A stretch of DNA of 64,000 nt from Scleromatobacter sp039920745 (GTDB taxonomy: Bacteria > Pseudomonadota > Gammaproteobacteria > Burkholderiales > Burkholderiaceae_C), in contig JBDSDD010000030.1 of assembly GCA_039920745.1 (NCBI GenBank), positions 1 through 64,000 on the forward strand. Reading direction: 5' to 3'. Positions 34,287 through 43,015 of the stretch are shown here, piece by piece. Position 1 is the stretch's first letter; the number at the start of each line of letters is the position of its first letter. The notes below the pieces were generated by a model, which did not search any database, was not told the origin of the DNA, and saw nothing but the letters and a program-made list of their open reading frames with translations. The position numbers and the translations under genes were made by a program.

Positions 34287-35501
34287 TCAAGCCGCTTCGC
34301 GCAGCGCGTAGCGCCGGCAGTGGTGCAGGTAGCCCGCCTCGTGGCTGGCCACGAGGTCGACGATGCTGCTCCACAACCAGCCGGGCGCGTCCAGCGTCCT
34401 GGAGCGGCCCTTGCGCAGCTCCGCGCGCCATGCATTGGCGGTGACCGCGTCCATCTGGCGCGCGTGCGCCTTGCCGACCACGCCGCCGAGGAAGGCCGCG
34501 ACTTCGGTCGCCTCGGCCCGCGTCAATTGTTCGAGCTCCAGCTTCAGGTCTTGCGGCAGCAGCTCGCGCAGGAAGACCGGCCGGCCCAGCAGGTCGGCCG
34601 CCAGCATCCGGTCGCCCAGGTGCGGGGACAGGTGGCGTGCACCGTCGACGACGCGCATCGCGTGGTCGTTGGGCATGCGCGCGTCCGCGTACGCCGGCGC
34701 GGCCGCAGGGACGGCCTCCTTGATGTCGACGAGGCAGTACTGCAGCTCCGCGCTGCCAGGCGCGCCCACGCCCAGCACCACGGCATAGCGCAGCAGGCCC
34801 AGCGAGCTGCAGCCTTTCATCCAGAACGCGGCGTCTAGCACCGACACCGGCGCGTCGTCATCGCGCGAGCCGATCAAGGTGGCCAGGCGCGAGACCGACT
34901 TCTTCTCGAACAGCCGCGCGATCGCGTCCTTCTCGTCCGGCGCCAGCTTCCAGAAGCGCTTGCCGATGGGCAAGGCGGGCACGACATCGTCGAAGCGGTC
35001 GCGCGCCAGGTGCTTCCACGAGCGGCGCAAGGCATCCTTCATCACCAGGTGCACCGGCGCGGGCAGATCGGCGTCGCCCTCGTCGGGCGTGCCGGCCAGG
35101 CCCGCGCAATAGCCTTCCATCAACTGCTCCAGCATCACGGCCGTGGTGACGCCAGGCAGGTCGGAACCGCGCGCGGCCATCGCCAGCGACAGGCCGAGCC
35201 GGATCAGGTCGTGGGCGGGGTTGCCGATGACGGCCTGGTCGAGGTCGCGGATCTGGATCTCGACGCCGCCGTGCACGTTGGCGATCGGGCCGAGGTTGCC
35301 CAGATGGCAGTCGCCGCAGATCCAGATCGCCGGGCCCGCAGGCAGCGACTCCGGCGCCTGGGCCTGCAGCCATTCGTAGAACTGCTTCGTGTTGCCACGC
35401 ACGTAGGCGTGGGCGGAGCGCGCCATCTTCAGGTTGCGGTTGTCCGCCAGCACGGTGGCCCGGTCGGCGGGCCGGATCGTCTTGGTGCGTGGCGCCGTCA
35501 T
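34287..35501 (-). CDS. DUF2252 family protein
   Basis: A soluble protein of 404 residues. WICGDCHLGNLGP and QIRDLDQAVIGNPAHDLIRL resemble the catalytic loop and DFD-like motif of aminoglycoside-phosphotransferase / kinase-like folds, and together they mark DUF2252. Whether it has kinase activity is unknown. The start overlaps the stop of the AI-2E-family transporter gene by four bases (35498-35501), so the pair is translationally coupled. Confidence 0.88.
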   Translation of the reverse strand: MTAPRTKTIRPADRATVLADNRNLKMARSAHAYVRGNTKQFYEWLQAQAPESLPAGPAIWICGDCHLGNLGPIANVHGGVEIQIRDLDQAVIGNPAHDLIRLGLSLAMAARGSDLPGVTTAVMLEQLMEGYCAGLAGTPDEGDADLPAPVHLVMKDALRRSWKHLARDRFDDVVPALPIGKRFWKLAPDEKDAIARLFEKKSVSRLATLIGSRDDDAPVSVLDAAFWMKGCSSLGLLRYAVVLGVGAPGSAELQYCLVDIKEAVPAAAPAYADARMPNDHAMRVVDGARHLSPHLGDRMLAADLLGRPVFLRELLPQDLKLELEQLTRAEATEVAAFLGGVVGKAHARQMDAVTANAWRAELRKGRSRTLDAPGWLWSSIVDLVASHEAGYLHHCRRYALREAA

Positions 35502-36733
35502 GCGGACACCGTGCCACTGCCCTCGCTCGGCTTGTCATTGCCGCCCAGCAACTCGCCGATCGCCTTGAGGTCGTCGACGCGGTCGCAGATCGCCTTCAGG
35601 GCCATCAGGATCGGCGTACCCAGCAGCAGGCCCCATACGCCCCACAGCCAGCCCCAGGCCAGTACCCCGACGAACACGACGACGGCATTGAGGCGGCTGG
35701 TCCGGCTCGTCAGCCACGGCGTGATCACGTAGCCCGTGACCACGTGCAGCACGATGGACACGCTGCCCACGGCCGCGGCCATCTGCGGCGTGCCGAACTG
35801 CAGCAGCGCCACCACGGCCGACGCGCCGCAGATCACCATGGTGCCCACGTACGGCACGAGGTTCATCACGCCGGCCAGCACGCCCCACACGGCCGCATTG
35901 TTGAAGCCCAGCGCCCAGAACGCCAGCGCAGTGGCGATGCCCACGACGACGCTGGTGAGCAGTTGCACGAGCAGGTAGCGCTGCACCTGCTCGGTGATCT
36001 CGTCGAGCGCCTGGACGGTGATCTTTCGCTTGCCGAAGTTGGGCCCGGCGATCTTCGCGAGCTTGCGCCGGAACGTGTCGCCCGCGGCGAGCAGGAAGTA
36101 GGTGATGAATGCCACCACGACCACCTGCGCCGCGGCCTGCGCGGCGCGCATCGTGCCGGCGAACAGGTAGTCCTGGATGTTGAACGAGGCCTTGACGATC
36201 TGCACCTTGGCGACGCCCGGGGTCACCTTGGAGCTGCTGTCGGTGGCCTGCGCCAGCGTCGTCGCCGCCTTCTGTACCTGGTCGATCGTCGACGGGTTCG
36301 GATCGCGCGACTTGGGATGCAAGGTATCGCGCAGCTTCTGGGCCGCGTTCGGCAGCGATTCGATCAGGCTGTTGGCCTGGTCGCTGAGCGACCACGTGCC
36401 CCAGGCGATCGCGCCCACCAGGGCGATCATCACCGCGGCCGCTCCCAGTGCGCGCGGGACGCCCACGCGCACGAGCCGGTCGACCAGCGGCGTCAGCGCA
36501 TAGCTGAACAACAGGCCCATCAGCACGGGAATCACGATCTCGGCGGCCCACTGAAGCGCGTAGAGGCTCAGCAGAGACGCGATGACGATCATCGACGCAT
36601 TGCGCACGTCAATGGGCATCTGCAGCAGCACGCGTTCCTTTTCCTGCGGCGCCTCGCCGGGCGCGCCGACGGTCTGCACCGGCAGCGCCAGCGTCTCGTC
36701 GGACGACGGGATGACGTGGATAGCGCCGCTCAT
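35498..36733 (-). CDS. AI-2E family (PerM-like) membrane transporter
   Basis: An inner-membrane protein of 411 residues with about eight hydrophobic helices. Family-specific stretches include IPVLMGLLFSYALTPLVDRL, a central amphipathic region of about 100 residues, and AVVVFVGVLAWGWLWGVWG followed by LLLGTPILMALKAICDRV. Members include the AI-2 exporter TqsA and putative Na+/H+ antiporters, so the substrate cannot be named. It is first in a two-gene operon with a DUF2252 gene. Confidence 0.93.
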   Translation of the reverse strand: MSGAIHVIPSSDETLALPVQTVGAPGEAPQEKERVLLQMPIDVRNASMIVIASLLSLYALQWAAEIVIPVLMGLLFSYALTPLVDRLVRVGVPRALGAAAVMIALVGAIAWGTWSLSDQANSLIESLPNAAQKLRDTLHPKSRDPNPSTIDQVQKAATTLAQATDSSSKVTPGVAKVQIVKASFNIQDYLFAGTMRAAQAAAQVVVVAFITYFLLAAGDTFRRKLAKIAGPNFGKRKITVQALDEITEQVQRYLLVQLLTSVVVGIATALAFWALGFNNAAVWGVLAGVMNLVPYVGTMVICGASAVVALLQFGTPQMAAAVGSVSIVLHVVTGYVITPWLTSRTSRLNAVVVFVGVLAWGWLWGVWGLLLGTPILMALKAICDRVDDLKAIGELLGGNDKPSEGSGTVSA

Positions 36734-37004
36734 CAGGCGACCCTCCGCCTGACGGCTGCGGCGCGAGCGGCGTCGGACGGCCGGACGCCGCTCATCTCGC
36801 CACCGCGACCGTTGCGGGGGTAAAGCCTGCGCGAGGGTGATACATCGTCGTCTCCAGCGTCATTGTCGAGTCGCCCCCAGTGTCGAGGCTACCTGCCGCG
36901 CTGCCAGTAGGCCGATGGCATGACCTCTTGTAGGACAGCGAGCGGACCTGGGATGCGCCGCTGCCATAATCCGCGCACACCAACGCCACCTGCGACCTCA
37001 CTGC

Positions 37005-37403
37005 ATGTCAAACGCTTCCAGTTCGACCGATGCCCGGACCGTCAATGTCCAGCGCGTGCTGTTGGTCGACGACAACGTCGACGCCGTGGAGTCGATGGAG
37101 ATCCTGCTCCAGGCCTTCGGCTACGAGGTGTCGACGGCGATCCATCCGGATCTCGCGCTGGCGCAGCTCGAGAGCTTCGCGCCCGCCGCGGCCGTGATCG
37201 ACATCGGCCTGCCCGGCATGGACGGCTACCAGCTCGCCTCCGAGATCCGGCGCCGCCTGGCCGGCAAGCCGATGCGCCTGATCGCCTTCACCGGCTACGG
37301 CGGCGCCGACGACATCGCCCGGGCCAGGCAGGCCGGTTTCGATGCGCACTTGGTCAAGCCGGTCGAGATCGAGCGCCTGCTCGCGGTGCTGGGTGGGTCG
37401 TAG
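37005..37403 (+). CDS. Receiver-only response regulator
   Basis: A CheY-like protein of 132 residues. RVLLVDDNVDAVESM supplies the acidic pair, VIDIGLPGMDGYQLA the phospho-acceptor Asp, IAFTGYGGADD the switch Thr and HLVKPVE the conserved Lys. There is no output domain. Such single-receiver proteins with this wording are common near hybrid or phytochrome kinases in Burkholderiales. No kinase gene is adjacent. A CATAAT at 36965-36970 may be its -10. Confidence 0.92.
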   Translation: MSNASSSTDARTVNVQRVLLVDDNVDAVESMEILLQAFGYEVSTAIHPDLALAQLESFAPAAAVIDIGLPGMDGYQLASEIRRRLAGKPMRLIAFTGYGGADDIARARQAGFDAHLVKPVEIERLLAVLGGS

Positions 37404-37445
37404 GCGCCTGGCGCCGGTGCGACGCCAAGCCAGCCGCCGCGCCGG

Positions 37446-38360
37446 ATGAGCCTCGCATCCGCCTTGCTGCCGCCCTGGGCCGAACTCGAGTCGGGACTGC
37501 GGATCGGCCTGGCCCTGATGATCGGGCTGGGCATCGCCACCGCCATCGTCACGCGCCTGAGGCGCCCGGTCGGCACCGGCTCGCTGCGCGCGCAGGTCAC
37601 GTCCTGGTGGTGGCTGCTGCCGCCGGTGTTCCTGGCCTGGGCGGTGCGGCCGACAGGTCTCGTCGTGCTGGTCGTCGTGATGTCGCTGCTGGCCGCCGCG
37701 GACCTGGCGCGCCTGGCCGGCCGCCCGGCGTCGCGCCTGGCCGCGCCCGGCCTGCTCGTCGCGCTGATCCTGCAATGCCTGCTGCTGGCGCGCGGCTGGG
37801 CCCTGGCCTGCGTCGTGGCGATGAGCGTGCTCGCGCTTGTCCTGTTCGCCACCTGGCGAGCAGCCCCGGGCGCGCGCCGCGAGGCCCTGCTGCTGGCGCT
37901 GTTCGCGACCCAGGCCGCCGGCCTCGGCTGCCTCGCCGCGCTGGCGCTGGCCGGCCTGCCGCGCGTGGCCGACTGGTGCCTGTACTTGTGCATCGTCACC
38001 GCGCTCAACGACATCGGCCAGTACCTCGCGGGCACCTTCCTCGGGCGCCACAAGATGAGCCTGCGGATCAGCCCCAACAAGACCTGGCAGGGCTTCGGCG
38101 GCGGCCTGGCAGCCAGCACCGTGTTCTCGCTGGCGATCGGCCACGCGCTGGGCCTCGCGACCTGGCCCTGGCTGGCCGGCATGGGCCTCGTCCTCAGCGT
38201 CGCCGGGCTCGTCGGAGACCTGCTGTTCTCGGCGGGCAAGCGCGCGCTCGGCATCAAGGACTACAGTGCGCTGATCCCCGGGCACGGCGGCATCCTCGAC
38301 CGCGTCGACAGCCTCGTGCTGACCGCCCCCGTGCTGCTGCTCGCGCTACACCTCGCCTGA
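37446..38360 (+). CDS. CdsA-like phosphatidate cytidylyltransferase (YnbB-like)
   Basis: A membrane protein of 304 residues with about eight helices. The CDP-diglyceride synthase signature is clear: GRHKMSLRISPNKTWQGFGG and later GDLLFSAGKRALGIKDYSAL and PGHGGILDRVDS. It should make a CDP-activated lipid from CTP and a phosphatidic-acid-like substrate. A housekeeping cdsA normally sits beside uppS, dxr and rseP. Here the neighbours are a hydrolase-methyltransferase fusion, a CDP-alcohol transferase and a PAP2-phosphatase fusion, as in E. coli ynbA-D, so this is the specialised paralog. Confidence 0.92.
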   Translation: MSLASALLPPWAELESGLRIGLALMIGLGIATAIVTRLRRPVGTGSLRAQVTSWWWLLPPVFLAWAVRPTGLVVLVVVMSLLAAADLARLAGRPASRLAAPGLLVALILQCLLLARGWALACVVAMSVLALVLFATWRAAPGARREALLLALFATQAAGLGCLAALALAGLPRVADWCLYLCIVTALNDIGQYLAGTFLGRHKMSLRISPNKTWQGFGGGLAASTVFSLAIGHALGLATWPWLAGMGLVLSVAGLVGDLLFSAGKRALGIKDYSALIPGHGGILDRVDSLVLTAPVLLLALHLA

Positions 38361-38388
38361 ACCCGTCCACCAACCCGCCCCCGACTCC

Positions 38389-40197
38389 ATGAGCCCAGAA
38401 GCCGCTGCCCTGCCCCTGGACGATTCGCCGTGGACGGTACGCGAGGGCGGCTTCGCCGCCTCGCACGACACGCGCCTGTTCTACCGCCACTGGGCGCCGC
38501 GCCAGCCGCGCGGCGACGGGCCGCCGCGGGCGCTGGTGCTGCTGCATCGCGGACACGAGCACTCGGGTCGCGTCGTCGACCTCATCCGCGACCTCGGCTT
38601 CACAGGCGACCACGCGTTCGCCTGGGACGCCCGCGGCCACGGCCACTCCCCCGGCGAACGCGGCGAGGCGCCGGACTTCGCCGCACTGGTCGAAGACCTG
38701 GACGCCTTCGTCGGCCACATCCAGCGCGCCCATGGCATCGCGATGCACGACATCGTGGTGGTGGCCAACAGCGTGGGCGCGGTCATCGCTGCCACGTGGA
38801 TGCACGACTACGCGCCAGCCATCCGCGGCTGCGTCATGGCCGCCGCGGCGTTCGCGATCAAGCTCTACATCCCGCTGGCGATCCCCGCGCTGAAGCTCGG
38901 GCTGGGCTTCAAGCCCGGCCTGCAGGTCACCAGCTACATCCGCCCGGGCATGCTCACGCACTCGGCCGAGCAGGCGCAGGCCTACGGCGCCGACCCGCTG
39001 ATCGCCAAGCAGATCTCCGGCCGCGTGCTGGTGGACATGGCCGCCACCGCGCGCCGCATCGTGGGCGACTCCGCCGCCATCGACACCCCCGTGCTGATGC
39101 TGGCGGCCGACCAGGACTACGTCGTCAAGACCGCCCCGCAGCTGGCGTTCTTCGAGGGCCTCTCGTCGCCGTTCAAGCGCTTCGTGCAACTGCGCGAGTG
39201 CCGCCATGCGATCTTCTACGAGAGCGACCCGGTGCGCGCCGAGGCCATCGCACATTGCCGCACCTTCATCGAGGCGTGCTGGGCCCAGGCACCGGCTTCC
39301 GAGCAACGCTTTCGCAGCGCCGACGTCGGCAGTCGCAGCGCACAGGCGTACCAGTTGCTGGTCGACGGCAAGCTTGTCGGCGCACCGACGCGCGCGTTCC
39401 ACGCGTTCCAGCGCGCGATGCTGGGCACCCTCGGCGGCCTGAGCCATGGCATGCGCATCGGCATGACGCAGGGCTTCGACTCGGGCGCCTCGCTCGACTA
39501 CGTCTACCGCAACCAGGCCCAGGGCAAGCTGGGCATCGGCGCGTTCATCGATCGCGGCTACCTCGACGCGATCGGCTGGCGCGGCATCCGGCTGCGCCGC
39601 AAGCACCTGCGCCAGACCGTGTCGCGGCTGATCTCGGAGCGTCCGCTGGATGCGGAAGTTCGCATCCTCGACATCGCCGCCGGCGGCGGGCGCTACCTGC
39701 TGGAGACACTCAAGTGCCACCGCGACCGCGCGCTGCACGTGACGCTGCGCGATCGAGACTCCGGCAACCTCGAGATGGCCCAGGCGCTGGCCCGCGACAT
39801 CGGCCTGCAGGACCAGGTCGCCATCGAGCCCCGAGACGCATTCGACCCGGCCAGCTACGCCAGCGGCGACGCGCAGTTCGACATCGTGATCGCCTCGGGG
39901 CTGTGGGAGCTGTTCGCCGACAACGCGCCGGTGCTGCAGTCGCTGGAGGGCATCGCGCGGCAGTTGAAGCCGGGCGGCGTGCTGGTCTACACCGGCCAGC
40001 CGTGGCACCCGCAGTTGGCGTTGATCGCCGGCACGCTGCGCAACCACCGCGGCCAGGCCTGGCTGATGCGGCCGCGCCCGCAGGCCGAGCTCGATGGCCT
40101 GGTCGCCTGCGCCGGACTCCGCAAGACCGCCAGCCTGATCGGGCTGGAAGGCATCTTCACGGTGTCGGTGGCGCAGCGCCCGCCCGCAGGCGGTTGA
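38389..40197 (+). CDS. Alpha/beta hydrolase fused to a SAM-dependent methyltransferase (YnbC-like)
   Basis: A protein of 602 residues. Residues 20-310 form an alpha/beta-hydrolase of the monoacylglycerol-lipase type: LLHRGHEHSGR near the oxyanion hole, FAWDARGHGHSPGERG, nucleophile Ser in VVANSVGAV and the late His in RECRHAIFYE. Residues 400-600 form a class I methyltransferase: ILDIAAGGGRYLLE (SAM motif I), then DIVIASGLWELF and LKPGGVLVYTGQPW. E. coli YnbC has the same architecture and a similar length. It lies 28 bases after the CdsA-like gene. The last 41 bases overlap the opposite-strand CDP-alcohol transferase gene. Confidence 0.93.
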   Translation: MSPEAAALPLDDSPWTVREGGFAASHDTRLFYRHWAPRQPRGDGPPRALVLLHRGHEHSGRVVDLIRDLGFTGDHAFAWDARGHGHSPGERGEAPDFAALVEDLDAFVGHIQRAHGIAMHDIVVVANSVGAVIAATWMHDYAPAIRGCVMAAAAFAIKLYIPLAIPALKLGLGFKPGLQVTSYIRPGMLTHSAEQAQAYGADPLIAKQISGRVLVDMAATARRIVGDSAAIDTPVLMLAADQDYVVKTAPQLAFFEGLSSPFKRFVQLRECRHAIFYESDPVRAEAIAHCRTFIEACWAQAPASEQRFRSADVGSRSAQAYQLLVDGKLVGAPTRAFHAFQRAMLGTLGGLSHGMRIGMTQGFDSGASLDYVYRNQAQGKLGIGAFIDRGYLDAIGWRGIRLRRKHLRQTVSRLISERPLDAEVRILDIAAGGGRYLLETLKCHRDRALHVTLRDRDSGNLEMAQALARDIGLQDQVAIEPRDAFDPASYASGDAQFDIVIASGLWELFADNAPVLQSLEGIARQLKPGGVLVYTGQPWHPQLALIAGTLRNHRGQAWLMRPRPQAELDGLVACAGLRKTASLIGLEGIFTVSVAQRPPAGG

Positions 40198-40765
40198 CCA
40201 GCGTCCAGGCGAGCAGCACGGCGACCAGCGCCAGCACGCCCATGATCCACGCCGCGGGAGCGCCGCAGCCCGCCAGCAGGCCGACCAGGCCGTAAGCCAG
40301 CGCGCGGTCGCTCTTGCCCATCGGGCCGTCGAAGCGCCGCGCCGAGCCGGCGGCCAGCGCCGCGAGGCCCGTCTGCTCCACCACCGCGGCGCCGCACGCG
40401 GCCAGCACGGCCAGCAGCGGCCAGACGCCCGGGATCAGCGCCACCGGCAGGTACAGCGCGAGGTCGGCAACGACGTCGCAGGTCTCGTTGAGGATCGCCC
40501 CCAGCCGCGTCTTCTGCCCGGTGTGCTGCGCCAGCAGGCCGTCGAGTGCGTTGAGCGCCATGCGCAGCGGCATCAGCGCGACGAGGCCGATCCACAAGCC
40601 GCGCGTGGTCGGCCAGGCGGCCAGCGCGGCACCGTACGCCACCATCAGCGCGGCGGTGGCCACGGTGAGCTGGTTGGGCGTGACGCGCGCAGACGCGAGC
40701 GCCTGCACGAGCGGACGCAGCAGGCGCTGGAATTGAGGCTTCAGTTGGTAGACGGACAGGGTCAT
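40157..40765 (-). CDS. CDP-alcohol phosphatidyltransferase (YnbA-like)
   Basis: A membrane protein of 202 residues with about six helices. The CDP-alcohol transferase motif starts at ALDGLLAQHTG and runs through RLGAILNETCDVVAD. Compared with the consensus DGxxAR...G...D...D, Arg is Gln and the third acidic position is Asn, a variant I recall from close bacterial relatives. It would transfer a lipid-phosphate group from a CDP-lipid, plausibly the one made by the neighbouring CdsA-like enzyme, to an unknown alcohol. The start overlaps the PAP2-phosphatase stop by four bases. Confidence 0.9.
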   Translation of the reverse strand: MTLSVYQLKPQFQRLLRPLVQALASARVTPNQLTVATAALMVAYGAALAAWPTTRGLWIGLVALMPLRMALNALDGLLAQHTGQKTRLGAILNETCDVVADLALYLPVALIPGVWPLLAVLAACGAAVVEQTGLAALAAGSARRFDGPMGKSDRALAYGLVGLLAGCGAPAAWIMGVLALVAVLLAWTLVNRLRAGAAPPTP

Positions 40766-41967
40766 GGTGTGCGCGAGTTTGCCCGACGTTCGCGCCAGGC
40801 CGCGGCCACCTCCCGACTGCGGTGATAGCCCATCGCGCAGTGCAGGTAGATCGGTCGGCCGGCATCGCGCAAGGCATCCAGCGCGTCGAGGATGACGGCG
40901 AGGCGGGCCGGCGCCGGTGGCACGATGTCGAGCAGGCCGAACGACACGGCGCGGCCGCGCAGCGCGGGCGTGGTCGGCAGTTCGGCGGCCAGGTCGATGA
41001 CGGCGCAATCGGGTGGCAGCAGCGCAACCTCGTCGTTCGCGAGCCTGCGGCCGATCCAGACGCCGTCACCGAACGGCTCGACCGGCGTCCGCGCCCGCTC
41101 ATGCCGGCGCACCGCGAGCCAGGTCAGTCGATACCCGAGCAGGTACGGCGCGTACAAGACCCGGACCCACGCGGGGAAGCCGCCACGCCGCTTGTGCAGG
41201 AAGTCCACGTCCTCGCGCGCATGGGCGAGCGCGACGCCCGCGAAGCCCGCGGCCAGCCAGGCGCAGGGCGCGAGCGGCAACACCGTCAGACCGAGCACCC
41301 CCACGGCCAGCGTCGCGACGAGGTAGTGCAAGGCCACCGCCGGCGTGTCGCGGCGCGCCGGCACGACGAGGCGACAGCAGGCGCCCAGCGCCAGGCCACC
41401 CGCGACGTCCGGCAGGAAGTGCCGATGCGCCAACACCGTCGAAGCGACGACCAGCCCCAGCCACGCCGCGATCGCCGCGCGTGCAATCGAACCGTCCACG
41501 GCGGCGCGCAGCGCGGGCCACAGCAACACGCAGAACGCCACATGCAGCGACGGCCACTGATTGAACGGCGGGTCGATGCCCTGCAGCGCGTGGAACAACG
41601 CGGCCAGCAGCGGCGTCGTCGGCGGCGTGTCCACGGTCGTCATGCGCAACGGCCACAGCGCGAAGACGAGCGTGGCGAGCGCGGTCGCGAGCAGGCAGCG
41701 CTGGCTCAGCGCGCGCAGCGACTGCCGATCCGGCGCCGCCAGGAAGGCAGCGACCAGCAACGGCACCGACGTCATGTAAGGCACCAGCATCCACGGCACG
41801 AATGGCATGGCGCCGTCCCACGGCGTCGCGATCGAGCGCGTGACGCCCGCGCGCGCCGCGGCCGCATTGCAGGCGCCGTACAAGGCCTGGAACAGCACGC
41901 CGTTGATCGCGAGCAGCGCGATGCGTCGGGCCCGCGTGGGCGCGTTGTCGATGTTCCGGGGATCCAT
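40762..41967 (-). CDS. PAP2 lipid phosphatase fused to a dual-specificity phosphatase (YnbD-like)
   Basis: A protein of 401 residues. The N-terminal 240 residues form a membrane PAP2 domain with PSLHVAFCVLL and AHRHFLPDVAGG, the second and third phosphatase motifs. The C-terminal 130 residues are a dual-specificity/tyrosine phosphatase-like domain with the P-loop HCAMGYHRSR (Cys377, Arg383). This exact fusion is E. coli YnbD. The two sites suggest stepwise removal of phosphates from a lipid head group (inference). Only 22 bases separate its start from the divergent patatin-like gene. Confidence 0.92.
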   Translation of the reverse strand: MDPRNIDNAPTRARRIALLAINGVLFQALYGACNAAAARAGVTRSIATPWDGAMPFVPWMLVPYMTSVPLLVAAFLAAPDRQSLRALSQRCLLATALATLVFALWPLRMTTVDTPPTTPLLAALFHALQGIDPPFNQWPSLHVAFCVLLWPALRAAVDGSIARAAIAAWLGLVVASTVLAHRHFLPDVAGGLALGACCRLVVPARRDTPAVALHYLVATLAVGVLGLTVLPLAPCAWLAAGFAGVALAHAREDVDFLHKRRGGFPAWVRVLYAPYLLGYRLTWLAVRRHERARTPVEPFGDGVWIGRRLANDEVALLPPDCAVIDLAAELPTTPALRGRAVSFGLLDIVPPAPARLAVILDALDALRDAGRPIYLHCAMGYHRSREVAAAWRERRANSRTP

Positions 41968-41989
41968 GGGCCTGTGTTAACTTGCCTCG

Positions 41990-43015
41990 ATGCAGGAGGA
42001 ATTGGAAAAGTACAAGCGCTGCCTGGTGCTCGCAGGCGGCGGCGGTCGACTCGGCGTGCACCTGGGCACGGTGGCGGCGGCTTGCGAGGCGGGCCGCGCG
42101 CCCGACGTGATCCTGGGCACCTGCGGTGGCGCGCTGATCGCCGCCCTGGTGCATGCCGAGCCCGATCTGGCGCGCCAGTTGGCGCTCCTCGGCGGCCCTG
42201 CAATGTACCGGTTCTGGTGTGGCGTGCGCGCCCGCGCGGCGCGCTCCGTTCTCGCAGCGGCGGCGGCGCTGCTGGGCCGCGCGGTCGATCCGCGGCTCGC
42301 GCCCCGCGTCCCCGACCTGGATCGCGAGGCCTTGTTCGAGGTCACGGCCGCGTGGCCCGCGCTTGCCTGGGGCGACGGGGTCGACGTCGCCCTGCTCGGC
42401 GCCCGCCTGCTCCACGCGCCGGCGCAGGTCGGCGAACGGCGCGCGAGCCGTCGCTTGTTCGAGACGACGGTCATCGGCAGCGGCAGGACGGGCGCCCTGC
42501 TGGCGGGCGCGGCAGCGGGACACGGCGCAGCCGTCGCGCGCACGCTGGCCACCCTGGCGCCGGCCGACCTGTCGCTGTGCGACGCGGCGCGCATCTCGTT
42601 GACCGACATGATCTACCTGCCGCCGGCCGAGGCCGTCGGCGCTCGCTGGCTGGGCGGCGCCGTCGACCTGATGCCCGTGGAGCTCGCGGCGCGCCTCGCC
42701 GACGAGGTGTGGATCGACCGCAAGGACGCCGTCTCGCGCTGGACGATCGGCCCGGCCTGGCGCGCGGTGCTGGGCATGAACGGCCCGGCCCGCCAGCGCC
42801 AGGTCGACGCGACGCCGGTGGCGCTGCGCATCGACCATCGCGGCCTCGCCCGCGCGCTGCCCGAGTCGGTTCTGATGCGGCGCCTGGCGCTGACGTCGGC
42901 GGGCCTGCGGCTCGACGTGCACCCCGCTGCCGACGCCGCCGACTACCGCCGCGTGATCCAGGCCCAGTTCGACGAGGGCCGACGGCGCGCGCAAGCGGCG
43001 ATGATGGTGCCATGA
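41990..43015 (+). CDS. Patatin-fold protein with non-canonical catalytic residues
   Basis: A protein of 341 residues. The glycine-rich oxyanion loop LAGGGGRLGVHLG is typical of patatin/RssA-type phospholipases. The nucleophile elbow reads GTCGG with Cys45 in place of Ser, and the usual Asp-Gly-Gly reads LGGAVD at about residue 220, so the Asp of the dyad is lost. It may be a binding protein or a differently acting acyltransferase. The ATG at 41990 precedes a strong AGGAGGA that lies inside the frame, and a TTG at 42002 follows that site, so the true start is uncertain. It overlaps the SDR gene by four bases. Confidence 0.82.
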   Translation: MQEELEKYKRCLVLAGGGGRLGVHLGTVAAACEAGRAPDVILGTCGGALIAALVHAEPDLARQLALLGGPAMYRFWCGVRARAARSVLAAAAALLGRAVDPRLAPRVPDLDREALFEVTAAWPALAWGDGVDVALLGARLLHAPAQVGERRASRRLFETTVIGSGRTGALLAGAAAGHGAAVARTLATLAPADLSLCDAARISLTDMIYLPPAEAVGARWLGGAVDLMPVELAARLADEVWIDRKDAVSRWTIGPAWRAVLGMNGPARQRQVDATPVALRIDHRGLARALPESVLMRRLALTSAGLRLDVHPAADAADYRRVIQAQFDEGRRRAQAAMMVP

